Positions 1-12,289 of a stretch of DNA of 64,000 nucleotides are shown here, piece by piece (the first letter of the stretch is position 1; every line of letters starts with the position of its first letter). The notes under the pieces were generated by a model. It was not told the DNA's origin. It ran no database searches and saw only the letters and a program-made list of their open reading frames with translations. This DNA is from Nyssa sinensis (Eukaryota; Streptophyta; Magnoliopsida; Cornales; Nyssaceae), in assembly GCA_008638375.1 (NCBI GenBank), contig VIRR01000524.1:167501-231500 (forward strand), read 5' to 3'. Both the position numbers and the translations under genes were made by a program.

Positions 1-43
1 AAGTTGAGTTTTGGGGACAAAACTCTTTTGAAGGAGGGGAGAG
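1..43 (+). mobile_element. Element E, 3' end of internal region with polypurine tract
   Basis: These bases are the last part of the internal region of an LTR retrotransposon that begins left of the window. A perfect hairpin (GAGTTTTG at 6-13, loop GGGA, CAAAACTC at 18-25) is followed by a purine-rich tract at 31-43 that ends directly at the TG of the LTR at 44. Such a tract primes plus-strand DNA synthesis in the virus-like particle. The order hairpin, tract, LTR is the same as in elements A, B and C of this window. No coding sequence of E is visible here. Confidence 0.8.
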
Positions 44-954
44 TGTAATATCTCAAAAAATCCGATATAATTAAGACGACACCTCAACCTAATAAAATTA
101 TGTTATGTCACGGTAATGTTCAAAATAGCTAAAAATACATTAAGCTATAAGGGGATTAATTACCTTAAGAAACGAAATTACTCCAAAACACCAAAGATGG
201 TGCATGCTCAGAAAATTGACAACCTGGTCAACAGAGTCAAAATAAATTGGGTCAATGTCAAAATTAACAAGAAGAAACCAAAATGATGTCGAACCCGGCT
301 TATGCCAAATTTACCGGTGTTCCATAAATTAAAATGTTATGGAATAAATATCAAATACGGTAAGATATACCGAAAAATACATTTATACATGTAGATACGG
401 TCACAGTACGTATACATTTGGTATACCATATATAACATGTAAAATATATGAAACTGAAAAAAAAAAAATATACATAATGTATATATGTATACGGTACATA
501 AGTATACCTACTAGGTAACAAATGAAAATACATAATATATATATATATGAATAGTAAAATATCTACATATATTGTATATATATATATATATATATATAAG
601 TATTCAGGAAGCTTCCAATGGGAAGCTACTGGAAAGGGTATAGAATATATAACTATATATATGTATCTACGTGTATATATATATATATATATGGCAGCTT
701 GCAAAAGCTACTGGAAGGTGTATATAATATATATAAATATATATATATATATATACACACACATATAAGGGAGGTAGTAGTTGGAACCTTCTGGATTAAT
801 ATAATCAACCGAAAATCTTGAAGCTTCCAACTAACATCTGGAAGCTTCCAAACAGTGACAACCAAAATGTGAGAAGCACAGGGTATTCTAGAGAATTCTG
901 ATATACATCTATATATAAGATATAATAAAATCGACAGTTGCATATGAAGTGAAG
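44..954 (+). mobile_element. Element E, 3' LTR, segment 1 of 3
   Basis: The LTR starts TGTAATATCTC right after a polypurine tract. Its first 300 bases are colinear with the start of solo LTR H at 57757, sharing a stretch ending in TTATGCCAAATT and GTTCCATAA before a TA-rich zone. The segment is broken at 954 by element J. The last five bases (TGAAG, 950-954) recur at 31259-31263 on the far side of J, where the LTR resumes. The part from 540 to 760 is mostly TA microsatellite with repeated GAAGCTTCC motifs. Confidence 0.8.
541..760. repeat. TA-rich microsatellite zone in LTR E
   Basis: Runs of TA at about 543-550, 576-597, 677-692 and 726-755 alternate with copies of the palindromic AAGCTTCC/GGAAGCTT motif. 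Short Tyr/Ile-rich reading frames here come only from the TA repeat and are not genes. The same position in LTRs H, B, C and A also holds TA repeats, so this is a shared feature of these long LTRs. Confidence 0.85.
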
Positions 955-1204
955 TGATCGGTGCAAAATTACAAGTGCACAGTATCATAGTTTTATAGTA
1001 AAGTGATGAGAAGAGTATCATCCTCAAGGATTGGTAACTTACTTTTGACAAATACCGAAATTATGCTAATATCGAATTTATCTAGAAAAGTCACTAAGAT
1101 TTTTGTAATTGCAATTCAAAATAAAATCAATTCAAAGAAAATACTCAACGGAAAAGAAAGATGTTGTTCGAAAATCAACTTAATGGGAAAGAAAACTTCT
1201 AGGA
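955..1204 (+). mobile_element. Element J (Athila-like), left LTR fragment
   Basis: The LTR starts TGATCGG directly after the TSD TGAAG (950-954). From about 965 to 1203 it matches the second J LTR copy at about 25951-26193 with few differences. The fragment is cut at 1204 by a D-family LTR. The remaining left LTR is not found after any D-family end, so it appears to be lost. The assignment to the Athila lineage rests on the Athila-type gag piece beside the other LTR copy and on the LTR length of about 1.6 kb. Confidence 0.7.
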
Positions 1205-4083
1205 TGTCACGACCCGAAACCCTACCCTGTCACGACCCAAAACCCACCCTGTACGGATCCCAGGATCGCGACCGCTGCCTTCAGGCCCAGGGAGCCTTTG
1301 GGCGAGGCGAAACATAAGCAACAAGTATCGGGCAGCGGTGCAGCCTGTGTTTTGCGGAAGCGTAAAAACTTTTTCATTTCTTTCCTTATTTAAATCTTTC
1401 ACACATCCACCCTGATACTGCCGCTCTTCCAAGCGGTACACCTGATTATACATTCAGAGCATAAACAAAATTCTAAAGTTTATACATAATACATGTTCAT
1501 TTTTCCTTCGAACTTAATTACACTTAATTACATAACATTTACATACTGTCTATAACCAAAAATGACTAACTATTAGTCTAGAGCTTCCCAGCATCTGCTA
1601 ATCTTGCAATGAACTCCCTACGCCCTTCCACAAAATGAGCATAGGTTATACACTTTCTTCATCAAAACCTCAACTTGCCTCCTATCACCTGAAAGGGGGG
1701 TCCGAATAAAAATCTGGGTAAGCTAATCTAACTTTGTGAGTAATTCCTGCATTTGTCATGGGGTTTCAACTGGCAGTGGTTTAGCACATGAAAGTTTATA
1801 AAATACTCACCACCAATTGCTCGTACATTCAGAATACGGGAATATATGCATTCTTTATAAGGATAGCTTTGAAACATTTAAAGTATTCAAGCTAAACACA
1901 CATTTCTTCAAATAGAGTATAAGCACTTCTAAATATGCATAATAAAATAGGGGTAAAACCTGCTTCCATCTTTGAAAGCATGACTTCAAATGATAGCTTA
2001 GAAACATTTATAATTTTCAAGCTAAATACACATTTCTTCAATAGAGTATATGCACTTCAAAGCATATAAACATACATAATAAAATGGCGGTAAAAACCTG
2101 CTTCCATTTTCAAAGCGTTACTTCAAAACATATACATATGCATAGTGAAAATGGGGGTAAAACTTGCTTCCACTTCCAAAAGCGTTTGTCATCTTTTCTC
2201 TTTGGTTAGGTGGAATCTATTTCGAACCAGACTCCCATTTTACTGCCAATGTTGCCGATCTCATTTGCCTGGGGGATTAGATCTGCTACCTGGGCATTGT
2301 TGAATCCCGAAGGATTTCAACATCAAATGTTATGCTTATGCACAGTTTATCTTTCAAAACATTTATCACATGACTTCTTCAAATAGATATTTTCCATGAG
2401 TATTAAAACATGAAATGTACAACTTCTGCAATAGGACTTCAAATACTTGAAATAATCAAATTCAGAATGTTTAAAGAGATTTGCATTTAACCCGATCATG
2501 TCCAAACATTTCCAAGAAAAGAACTGAATATAAAAACATTTAACAAGCATGTCGTAACAGAATATTTTAAAAAGAAGGTTCGCATAAAAACTGAATTTGA
2601 TATTCAAATGCTTCACATAATTTGAACTTAAAACTTTTCAAATCCATGGAGTTAAATCTCCACTTCAAATACAGGGTTACTCACTTTATACGTTTAGGTT
2701 GAAGCTACTATTGTGCTTCCCCGCTTCCCTTGTAGTTCCTAAGAACAATTCATAATTAGTCTCATTAACTTCATAGTCATTACAATACCACTTATTGGTG
2801 ATTTTAACTTATGTTGAGATTGTAATTAAATTTCCATTTCTATCTTGAGTGTATACTTTTTATATATACTCTTTTGGTAGCTTCATTAAAGCATAAAGTT
2901 TGATTTTATCACTTCACAGTATTTACGTGTCATATTTTTTCGTACTTCATTTCATAATACAGACCTCACCATTGAGTCCAGAACGTCGAAGAAAGTCAAT
3001 TTAGACCTTTTCTGGTTTCAATTTGGCTTTAGGGGTACCAGGGGTAATTTGATCATTTTACCCTCTTTACGTGTCTTTATTTTTCGGAGTTCCGTCTCTT
3101 GAAACTAGACCCCGCCATTGGGTTCGGAACATCCAAGATAGTCAAAATACACTATTGATTTACTTTATTTGGACTTCGATTGCCCTATTTAAGGCTAGGG
3201 GCATTTTTAAAATATTTCTTATTTAAATATTATTATTTTAATATTATTTTAATTTCAGTGGGCCACAGTGGCATTTGACAATAATTTCGGGGTTAATTCC
3301 CATATTTTAGGACTAAACCAACGGTTTAGTTTCATTTCAAACGAACCGGTCCAATTATAACTGAACCAATTCGGTTTAACATGTAATACTGACGTCATCA
3401 TGACGTCAGCCCTAACCTTTTTAAGTTTTAAACCTTAATCATAACGTCGCCATTCCAATTATGCACATGTCCCGAGTTTCCCCAGTTGTTTAAAACGAGT
3501 CTTGAGTCAACTCGGTTGTCTTCCTCCTTCGACACTCACTGTAACCCTAATTTCTGAAGCTTAAAAGCTTCATTTGCGAGCCAATCCATTCACCTAATTT
3601 CCTCTATTTTTAAGCTAATCCATTTTTGGAACATTTCCCAAGAGTTTGGCATTCATTTTAGGCTTTAAAACAAGTTCATGTGTTCGGTTTAAATCTTGGT
3701 AGCCAAACCTGTCACTACATGATAAATCCTTATTTCATCACCAATTTTTCATAGGATTTGGCTTTGCGTAACCCTCATGGTTTGGGGATTCTATTCCCAT
3801 TCACAAAATCAAGTTTAAACGTCTAAAACTGAAACTGTGTTTCACAGCCGAACCATGCAACTCGTGTTTTAGGGTTCAACCTTTGCGTTCTACTGTCGCG
3901 GTCTAACATTTTTAAGGTATTGGAAGGGTCTAAATCAGGTCCCAACACATAGATTTGGATTTGGTTTTACTTATTTCAGACCTGCACCAGAATTCTGACT
4001 TATTCTCGTTCACTTGTAACCCAATTTTCTCAGTCGATTCTTCATAGTTTTCTATCATTTCTTTTGTAAATTAAAGCTTAAAT
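1205..4083 (-). mobile_element. D-family LTR D1 (partial, element orientation minus)
   Basis: Read on the plus strand it starts TGTCACGACCCG, the reversed 3' end shared by all the long LTRs here. It is colinear with D' (11056-12289, 22369-24454), D3 (56185-63368) and reversed G (27120-30773). It holds a GTTGAATCC/GGATTTCAAC hairpin near 2308-2330 and a TGACGTCA-rich spot near 3391-3409. The first 23 bases occur twice (1205 and 1228). The far end is missing because another D-family LTR starts at 4084. There is no coding sequence. Confidence 0.7.
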
Positions 4084-4283
4084 TGTCACGACCCGAAACC
4101 CACCCTCTGTGGATTTCGCATCGCGACCGCCACCCTCAGGCCCGAGGACCTTGGGGCGAAGGCTCACATCTGCAGCGGTATCGAATAGATATGCTTCATG
4201 TGGTTGCGGAAGCGTGAAAAACTTTTTCTTTTCTTTTCTTTTCTTTTCTCATTTTAAAATTTGCACATCCGTCCGATACTGCC
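4084..4283 (-). mobile_element. D-family LTR D', segment 1
   Basis: A new TGTCACGACCCG terminus begins at 4084 and matches the first 200 bases of D1, D3 and D4, including the GCGGAAGCGTGAAAAACTTTTT stretch, then stops at 4283 where LTR I starts. The later parts of a D LTR resume near 11056, after a gap of about 700 bases of D sequence. I therefore read 4084-24454 as one D LTR with insertions and a deletion. That link is an inference. Confidence 0.6.
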
Positions 4284-7200
4284 TGTAATATCCCGACTCG
4301 GGATACGTCACGTATACCGAGGAAGGTCGGTTAAAATATGTAACTTGAACGGTAGGAAAGGTATATCATGGTATTTCATGAAAATGAATGACTGAAAATG
4401 GTAAATGATTGAAATGTATAACAGGTGCTAGGTAACACCCGAGCACCCCGGGATAATGCATCGTAAAGCGTGCACGCACGTATTTCCATGCATGCCCATG
4501 TTTCACAGACACGTAGTATACTGAAAATTAGTGTATGCGTACATGCCTAGAGTTTAAGTATATACGTGTATGTATGGGCATATAGGTACGTATAAAATAT
4601 GTATAATTATGGATTATACATGTATATATATATATTATATAATGTATTATGATATATATATATGTGTATATTAAATTAAAATAAAAAGGAAAAGAAAAGT
4701 GGGCAAGTGGCTGCCAAGGATAGCCGTGCAAGTATGTGTGTGAATGGGTGAATATATATATATATATGTATGAAAAAGTGTGTGTGTGAACGGTTACATG
4801 TGTGTATGAAATAACTTGAGTGTATAACACTCAATAGGGAACGGTGGTGACAGAATTAGGTGTTGGAGTGTGTAAGAAGGTCACAGGGCATGGTGAAGTC
4901 TGACTAGAGAGAGAGAAAGAAAAATGAAAAGCTTATTTCATCCATGAGATCTCTCACTCTCGGGAGAAGGAAACCAAAAAGGAAAAGAGAGTTTTGGAAT
5001 GAGAAGGAAGGGGAACAAATCTGGAGTAGAGGCGCGAGGAAGAGGGGCTCAACACCAAGGGAACCCGAATTTAAAGGTGAGCCACTGTTTCTCCTTCAAA
5101 GTGTTATAGCATGATTTGATTCATTTTGATCATAGGGTCTAAACAAGCATGAAATAAGGAACTAAATGCAAAAAGAATGAGGTTAAATGGCTAAGAAACC
5201 GTAGAGAAAATCCGAGTTGCAGGTTCGGGAGGATAATCGGGTCTCACTGATTTTATGTTTAAAACTTTGCTTTTAGTTTGTAGAAATGTTTCTAAAAGGT
5301 GCAGAAAACATTTAGAATGAAAATGGGGTAAAAACCGTGGCTTGGAAGTCACAAAAATGGAAATGAAGATCTGGCCGGAAAACCGGTCCGGAGCTATTAT
5401 TCCCTATATTCAGTGGGGATTGGAAGGGGTTTAATGGAAATAAAGGGTATGGTTGAGGTCCTTGAGGAAAGGGGAATAAAATGGCATTCAAAAGTGGTTG
5501 AAAAGTGGTCGGATTCCGGTGGCCGTCGCCGGAGAAGGTGACTGCTCACCACCGGAACCCTACCGGACTCTCGGGGAAGACGACCGGAAAGTCGTGGGGG
5601 TTGTCGGGTCAAAACTGAAACGGGTCTGGGTTTGGGTCGGGTCGGTACCCGACCGGATATGAACTGGGCATGATACTATGTCGTTTTATGTTTTAAAATT
5701 AAATGAAATGGGCTTGTTTGGCTATGGGGATAGGAAATAGAAAGTGGGTTTGGGCTTATTCCAACCACGGATAAGGGTTAGAACCAGGATATTGGAATCC
5801 GGTTCTCTGAATGGACTGAACCGTTTGGTTCAGGGGAAGGGCAGACCGGTTTAGGGTTTTTGGGTCTGAACCAACTGGTTCAGACCGCAGCTTTTGAAAA
5901 TTGTGAACCGGCCCCAAATGTTTTAAGAAATTCCACTAAGGCCCAAACAGGAAAAATTAATAAAAACATTAATTTTACAAAAATGCCCCTAATCCAAATA
6001 TAGGTCAAACGAAGTCCAAACGAGGTAAATGAATAGTCAAAACTTATTATCTCGGACGTTCTGAGTTCAATGGTGGGGTCCATTTTACGAGACGGGACCC
6101 CGAAGGATAAAATACCGTAAAAGTACAAAATGACCATTTTGCCCTTTTTAGTACAAAGGTCCAAATGGAATTCTAGCGAAAGCCTAAACCGACTTTCTTC
6201 GGCATTCCGAACTCAATGGTAAAGTCTAAATTAGTATTTGAAATACTTATGATGGAAAGGCATAAAATTTGATGAATAGAATCTATTCTAAAACGTATTC
6301 ATTGATATATAGGAAACTCCAAAGGCAAGGGTACACTCACGGAATTTCTGAGATAGAATCACGATAGAGGTAAGTGGATCACTTTCTCTTACATGTGGTG
6401 TTTCCACAAGCCAAGTTTATTCTTATACTGCCAAACTCGTACTCTTGAATGTATTGATATCCTTGTGTTCCACAAGTCGATATTTCCTATCTTGTGGACA
6501 TTTGACTGACTGATGTATCATTGTTATCATATTTCACTGTGCTTTGAAAGCACCTCATGTTATTGCTATCCACAATGTGATATTGTTCTACCTTGTGGAC
6601 ATCGATTGACTGTTGTATCATTGTTATCATGTTGAACCATGCCTTAAAAGGCGTACTGTTATGTTTTCACTGAATCTATGATATTCCCTTTTATACTTCT
6701 ATGGAATCACTGAATGATCATGATATGTTATGAATACCAGATTTGTGCTCAGTCACAACATCCATCCGATGCTTCTGTATTGACTGGAGACCTAAGGGTC
6801 AAGTCCATGAATGGACAGGTGGCAGGAATGAATTCCTCGAAGGCTTTCCACTGGCAATTGACTGGCATGATCATTGGCATCTCGTTGCATTTCACTAGCA
6901 TTGCATTGCAAATTCACTGGCATGTTACAGAATAAAAGCATCTCTTATGACTAACAGAACTTGATTGTTGAATGGCACTATTCCTTATGATTCTTCAAGT
7001 CTTGAAAGACTTGCATTGATTGATTTGATTGTGATCGGTTCATTGTGGCAGTACTTCATTGTTGTTATATTATCATTGGATTTCTTCATATCGCTATTAC
7101 ACCAATACTTCTGATTGTGTATTGTGATTACTGTTCATTGGCCCTCGTGGCAATAGTTTCCATTGGCCCCCGTGGCAATTGTTTCCATTGGCTATCACAA

Positions 7201-7638
7201 CATCTTATCCTTATGATTGGCTATCATAATCTTATTCATGGATTCATTGATCATCGATACCAGTGTTGGAGATTTGCATTTACTTACTGAGCTTTGTAGC
7301 TCATTCCACCCCACTTACCCCCCATTTCAGGTGATGACGCTGCGAGACCCCAGTAGGAGTCTGAGAGCGTAGGGGGAAATTTTGAAGTACGGTATCAGTC
7401 TATGTTAGTTCTCCCATGTATTCACCACCCTCGGGTGCTGGTTACGTTTAGTTCTCATTTTGTCTTGTGTAGAACTATGTCATGTATTTAATAGACTTCC
7501 ACTGTTTAAATTATTTGAAAGACTTCCGCTGGATTACTGTAATTGATAAAGACTTCTGCTGTTCATTGATTTAAATTTTAGTACATTGCATATTAGTACT
7601 ATGATACAGGAATGGAAAAAGTAGGGACGGCCTTCGGG
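4284..7638 (+). mobile_element. LTR I, A-family, nearly complete, 3' end truncated
   Basis: It starts TGTAATATCCCGACTCGGG, and its opening closely matches the start of the LTR of element A read in A's direction. Near the right it follows A's LTR through the region with CAGCGTCATCACC (reversed) to the GGGACGGCCTTCGGG sequence. It then stops at 7638, about 50 bases short of the expected GGGTCGTGACA end. It contains the three-hairpin cassette at 6743-6816 and a GC-rich palindromic zone near 5635-5655. It has no coding capacity and is older than A, judged by its many differences. Confidence 0.75.
6743..6816 (+). promoter_or_regulatory. Three-hairpin cassette in LTR I
   Basis: In element direction three small inverted repeats follow one another: TTGTG/CACAA (6743-6758), GACC/GGTC (6789-6800) and GTCCA/TGGAC (6803-6816). 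The same order with different stem bases is present in LTRs A, B and C. The function is unknown. A role in the RNA (processing, dimerisation, termination) or as a cruciform in DNA is possible. Confidence 0.5.
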
Positions 7639-10600
7639 AATCAGAGAAGACGTCGAGGTTCTGAGCCTCGCATTCCAAGGCAAGCTTCATGCCTAAGATT
7701 AGGGCTTCATATTCGGCTTCATTATTAGAAGCTTTGAATCCCAGGCTGACTGCTTTTTCTGACGTGAGCCCATCAGGAGACTGCAGTACCAGGCCTACCC
7801 CTAATCCTTGATCGGTTGACGATCCGTCAATGTACAGCAGCCAGGTTCCCGAAGTTTCGGTGACTTGTGCTTTGTTCTGAACTGCCGGGGTGAACTCGGC
7901 TACGAAATCAGCTAAGGCCTGCCCTTTGATGGAATTTCAGGGTATATATGATATGTCGAACTCCCCTAGCTCCACAGACCACTTTACTAATCTTCTCGAT
8001 ACCTCAGGTTTCCTCAGTATTGACTTCAGAGGATAGGCAGTTGGGATCTCGATTGGATAGGCCTGGAAATAAGGTCGAAGCTTCCGAGCTGATATGACCA
8101 AGGCGTAGGCCAGTTTTTCTACTTCTGGGTATCTTTTTTCCATGTCAAGTAGCGCCCTACTGACGTAGAATATAGGCCTCTGCACTCCTCTGTCCTGTCT
8201 AATCAGTGCGGAGCTGACCGCGTTTTCGGAGACTACAAGGTACAGGAGTAGCTTTTCTCCTTGTATTGGTTTTGACAGGAGCTCTAGAGAGGCTAGATAC
8301 TCCTTTAGTTCTTGAAAGGATTTATCGCATTCTTCCGTCCACTGCAAAGTTTTGCTGCCCTTCATAGCTTTGAAGAAAGGTAGGCAGCGATCAGTGGATT
8401 TGGATATAAATCTGCTCAGGGCTGCAATCCTGCCATTCAGCGCCTGAATTTCCTTTCTGGTTTTTGGCGACTTTAGCCCAATCAGGGCTTGGATCTGAGT
8501 GGGGTCTGCTTCGATACCCCTTCGAGAGACAATGTATCCCAAGAATTTTCCCTTCGTAACTCCGAAGGTATATTTCGAGGGGTTGAGCTTCATCTTGTGC
8601 TGTCTGAGGATATTGAAGGTCTGGGCTAAGTGCTGGAGGTGGCTGCCTTTCTGAAGACTCTTTACCAGCATATCGTCGATGTATACCTCCATGGTGCTGC
8701 CGAGCAGTGGGCTGAACATCTTGTTCACTAACCGCTGATAAGTGGCTCCAGCATTCTTCAAACCGAAAGGCATCACTCTGTAGTAGTAGAGTCCTCTTTC
8801 GGTTATGAAGGCAGTCTTCTCTTGATCTGGAGGGTACATCTGGATCTGGTTGTATCCAGAGTAGGCATCCATGAAACTCATGAGCTCATGCCCCGCAGTG
8901 GCGTCAACCAGTTGGTCTATTCTTGGCAATGGAAAGCTGTCCTTGGGGCATGCTTTGTTGAGGTCTGTATAATCAACGCAGACTCTCCACTTGCCATTTT
9001 TCTTCTTGACGAGCACGGTATTGGCTAGCCACTCGGGATAGAATACTTCCTGTATCATCCTGGCGTCCAGCAGCCTTTGGACTTCTTCGTTTATAATCCG
9101 ATGCCGTTCAGGAGCAATCGGCCTTCTCTTCTATCTAACTGGCGGGTGATCCAGATCTACCATCAGTTTATGAGTTATAAGATTAGGATCTATTCCCTCC
9201 ATGTCGCTGGTCTCCCAAGCAAAGATAGAGAGGTTGTCTTTCAAGAACCTGACTATCTTTTCCTGCTCGGTGTGTGTTAGGTCTGGGCCGATGTACAAGT
9301 AATGCCCCTCTGCTTCTGAACTGACCAGTACTTTAATGGGCTCGCCAACAGGTTCGGCTCGGCTGTCACGTCCCCTTGGGCTCAGGGGTTCTTCAATGCC
9401 GGATGGGCAATCTTCCACCTCGGGAGAGTGAGTGAATACTAGATCTGCACAATCCCGAGTGTGCTGTAATTGCTATTTAGGAGCCTTTTCTTTAAGGGCG
9501 ATAGCGTGGCACTCCCGGGAGGTTGGTTGACACCCTCTGACAGAGTGAACGCTCTGATTGTGGACGTACTTCAGACACTGATGGAGGGTCGAAGTGACTG
9601 CCCCTATCTGATGCAACCAGGGTCTCCCGATTATGACGTTGTAGGGAGACTTCATGTCTAACACCATGTACTCCGAGATGGTGGTCTTCTGCCCTTCACC
9701 CTCTCCTATAGTGGTAGGAAGGTCGACTCTCCCTAATGGGGTGTTGAGGTTGCCGTCAAAAGCTGCCATCACGGCAGTGGTGGGCTTGACGTTGTCATGG
9801 TCTATCCTCATCTGTTCGAGCGGTTCATAGAATAGTATGTTGACGGAGCTGCCCGTATCGACCAGGACTCTCCTGGTCTCAAAGTTAGCGATTCTGAGGG
9901 TGATAACAAGGGCATCACTGTGAGGGCAGTGTACCCTGCTAGATCTTGCTCGGTGAATTGGATCTCTGATGCCGGCTTGAGCCTCTTTTCGACGTTGGAG
10001 ATCTGTAATACGTTCGGGGCGGCTTTGGCTTTCCGAGCATATCTCTTTCTTGCCCTGTTGGACATTCCTGTGACAGGGGAGTCAGCATGGAGAACGTAGA
10101 TGACGTGGTTGTTCTGCCTCTGAGGCTCGTTTCGTCCCTCCCTCTGCTCCTACCTCTGTTCGGGCCTCTGGTCTGGCCGCTGTTGAGGCTTGTCTTCTTG
10201 GGGGTTCTGCCTTCCGTCTTGCTTGATGAACTCCCGAAGACGCCCCTTCTTTATGAGCTGCTCTATCTCATATCGGAGGGTCCTGCATGTGTTAGTTGTA
10301 TGTCCATGATCTTTATGGAAATTACAATACTTACTTTGGTCCCGCAGACTAGGATCTCCTTTGATTGGTTCTGGCCACCTCAGGTTCTCCCGATCTCGGA
10401 TCTGCCGGAGTACCTGGTTCGGTGTGGTGTTCAGAGGGGTGAAGTTGGTGAACTCCCTTGGTCCGGAGTTGTACACAGCTCTGGGTGCTATTCTTTTCTC
10501 TGGGCTCCTGGCCCTCTTTTTGTTGGAGTCTCTTCTGTGATCCTCCTTCTTGTGGTCCTCCCGCTTTGGATTGTCCCTCTGGGTCTGATCTCTGCCCTTT

Positions 10601-10900
10601 TGGGACATGCAGTTGGCTTCTTCCAGGTTGATGTATTTTCTGGCCCGATCCATTAATACCGCCATATCGGCTGAGGGCTCTTTGTCAAGGAGTCTCTGAA
10701 CCCACCTTGGGCAAGCCCAGCAATTAGGGCTACTACAAGGAATTTTGGGCTGCAGTCAGTGATCTCCGTGAGTTCGGTGTTGAAGCGCGTAATGTAGGCT
10801 CGAAGGGATTCCTCCCTGGTCTGCTTGACATTCAGCAGGAATTCTGGCCCCCTTCTGAGGTTGTGGAATGTTGGTCTGGACCCTGTGATCAGTTCTGGAT
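7639..10900 (-). pseudogene. Tat-lineage Ty3/gypsy gag-pol fragment (pseudogene)
   Basis: Reading from right to left there is a gag tail (about 10895-10150) with the zinc-knuckle-like motif CNFHKDHGHTTNTC, an aspartic protease with VLVDTGSSVNIL (about 9865-9830), and a reverse transcriptase whose catalytic box is VYIDDMLVKS (about 8675). Next come RNase H and then a second RNase H domain (YIDGSST and NNEAEYEAL), cut after VFSDS at 7639. The second RNase H domain is typical of the Tat lineage. In-frame stops lie at 9473-9475 (TAG), 9131-9133 (TAG) and 7937-7939 (TGA), and there is a frameshift near 9960. Integrase is missing because the fragment ends at a junction with LTR I. It cannot make a working polyprotein. 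Confidence 0.85.
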
Positions 10901-11055
10901 ATATATGTTCTGAAGGTGTATATTCGGTCTCTTCCGACTTGATGTAATGATCTGTATGCTTGAGCTTTTAGTCATTGGCTGAGTGAGAATCATGTTGGCC
11001 GAGCATGAGTCGGATTATGGTCATACGTGTCAAGTGTTGATTAGCCTGTTCTTTT
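10901..11055. other. Unassigned stretch between Tat fragment and D'
   Basis: About 155 bases do not match the gag reading frame to the left or the D-family LTR to the right. It may be the 5' part of the Tat gag or leader, too decayed to recognise. I see no feature in it. Confidence 0.3.
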
Positions 11056-12289
11056 ATGGCATATCAATTTCAAAACATATAAACATGCACAGTGTAAAAT
11101 AGGGGTAAAACCTGTTTCCATTTTCAAAGTCATTTGTCATCTTTTCACTTTCATTAGTGGAATCTGTTTCGAACTAGACTCCCATTTTTCGTATACATGG
11201 AGATATCTCATTGCCTGGGGGATTAGATCCTACTACCGGGCATTTCACATGTCAGAGCAATTGAGTTCCGAAGAGACCCAAAATCCTGACTATGTGACAC
11301 TTCACATGTCAGGGCAATTGAGTTCCTGAAGGAACCCAAAATCCTGACTATGTGATTTTTGCATTATTATCTTGTAAAACATTTATCACATGGCTTCTTC
11401 AAATAGGTATTTTTCATGAGTATTTAAAACATGACGTTCATGATTTCATGATAGGATCTTCAAATACTGGGAATAAGAATTTCAGAATATGTAGGACATG
11501 TTAAATACTTCTAAGGAAGACTGTAATAGAAATCATTCATTGAGCATGTCACAATAAAATTTATAAGAACGGAATATCTTAAAACAGGAATCATGTAATA
11601 TCGAATTTAAAGCTTCAGATATTTTGAAGTTTAACACATCTTCAAATCCATAGAGTTAAATCTCCACTTCAAATGCAAGATTACTCACCTTGATTCCCCG
11701 AGTTAGAGCTACTAGTAGCCTTCCCTTTCCCTTTGAAATTCCTAAAAATCAAATTCATCAAGACTTCAATTAATTCCTCGTTTACTTCAAATCATCTCTA
11801 AATTGATGCTCTTTAATTAATCTTAGACCAGACGTATCCTAACTTCCTAGGATTGGTCTTACTGGTTTACTCGTGGTAACTTAATAAGTTTTATCTTTCA
11901 CGTGACTTATTTTTCAGTACCTTATTTGGAATTTTAGATGTCACCGTTAGATTCGGGACGTCGAAGAAAGTCAATTTAGGCCTTCTCGACTTTTTATTTG
12001 GCTTCGGGCATATGCAGGGGCAAAATGGTAATTTATTTTTCTTGCCCCGGACCTATCATGGTCCTCAGAATATTTTACATATCTTATACGTAAATTTTTA
12101 GGTCTTTTGGACTTCGTTTGGTATCTTCTTTTGATAATAGGGACACATTGGTCATTTAAATTTTATGACGTTCTGACCCCAAATCATTTATTTTGTCATA
12201 TATACAAGTTCATAATTATTTGGGCTTCCATTGGTATCAATTTCGTCCAATTTGGACTACATTTGGGCTTCGTATTGTATTAGGGGCAA
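11056..12289 (-). mobile_element. D-family LTR D', segment 2
   Basis: From about 11056 the sequence follows the middle of the D LTR (compare 2065-3200 and 57000-57756), including the CCTGGGGGATTAGATC box and the stretch before GTTACTCACC. Two stem-loop repeat units lie at 11245-11355. The segment ends at 12289 with the bases GGCAA, the TSD of element C. The D sequence continues at 22369. Confidence 0.75.
11245..11355. repeat. Two tandem stem-loop units in D'
   Basis: Two units of about 55 bases (11245-11297 and 11302-11355) each begin TCACATGTCAG and end CTGACTATGTGA. The two arms pair over 12 bases with one bulge. Unit 2 contains an inner hairpin, GTTCC TGAA GGAAC, at 11322-11335. Matching units with different arm sequences are found in D3 at 57246-57408. 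Confidence 0.7.

Noticed and set aside
351..768. Several Tyr/Ile-rich reading frames on both strands
   Set aside because: They are produced by TA and ATATAC repeats in LTR E, lack domains and have no conserved start. The same applies to frames at 4528-4830, 12431-12845, 18937-19299, 46437-46679 and 54521-54754.
10150..10665. Independent gene for a charged zinc-finger-like protein
   Set aside because: It is the C-terminal part of Tat gag, continuous with protease and polymerase remnants on the same strand.
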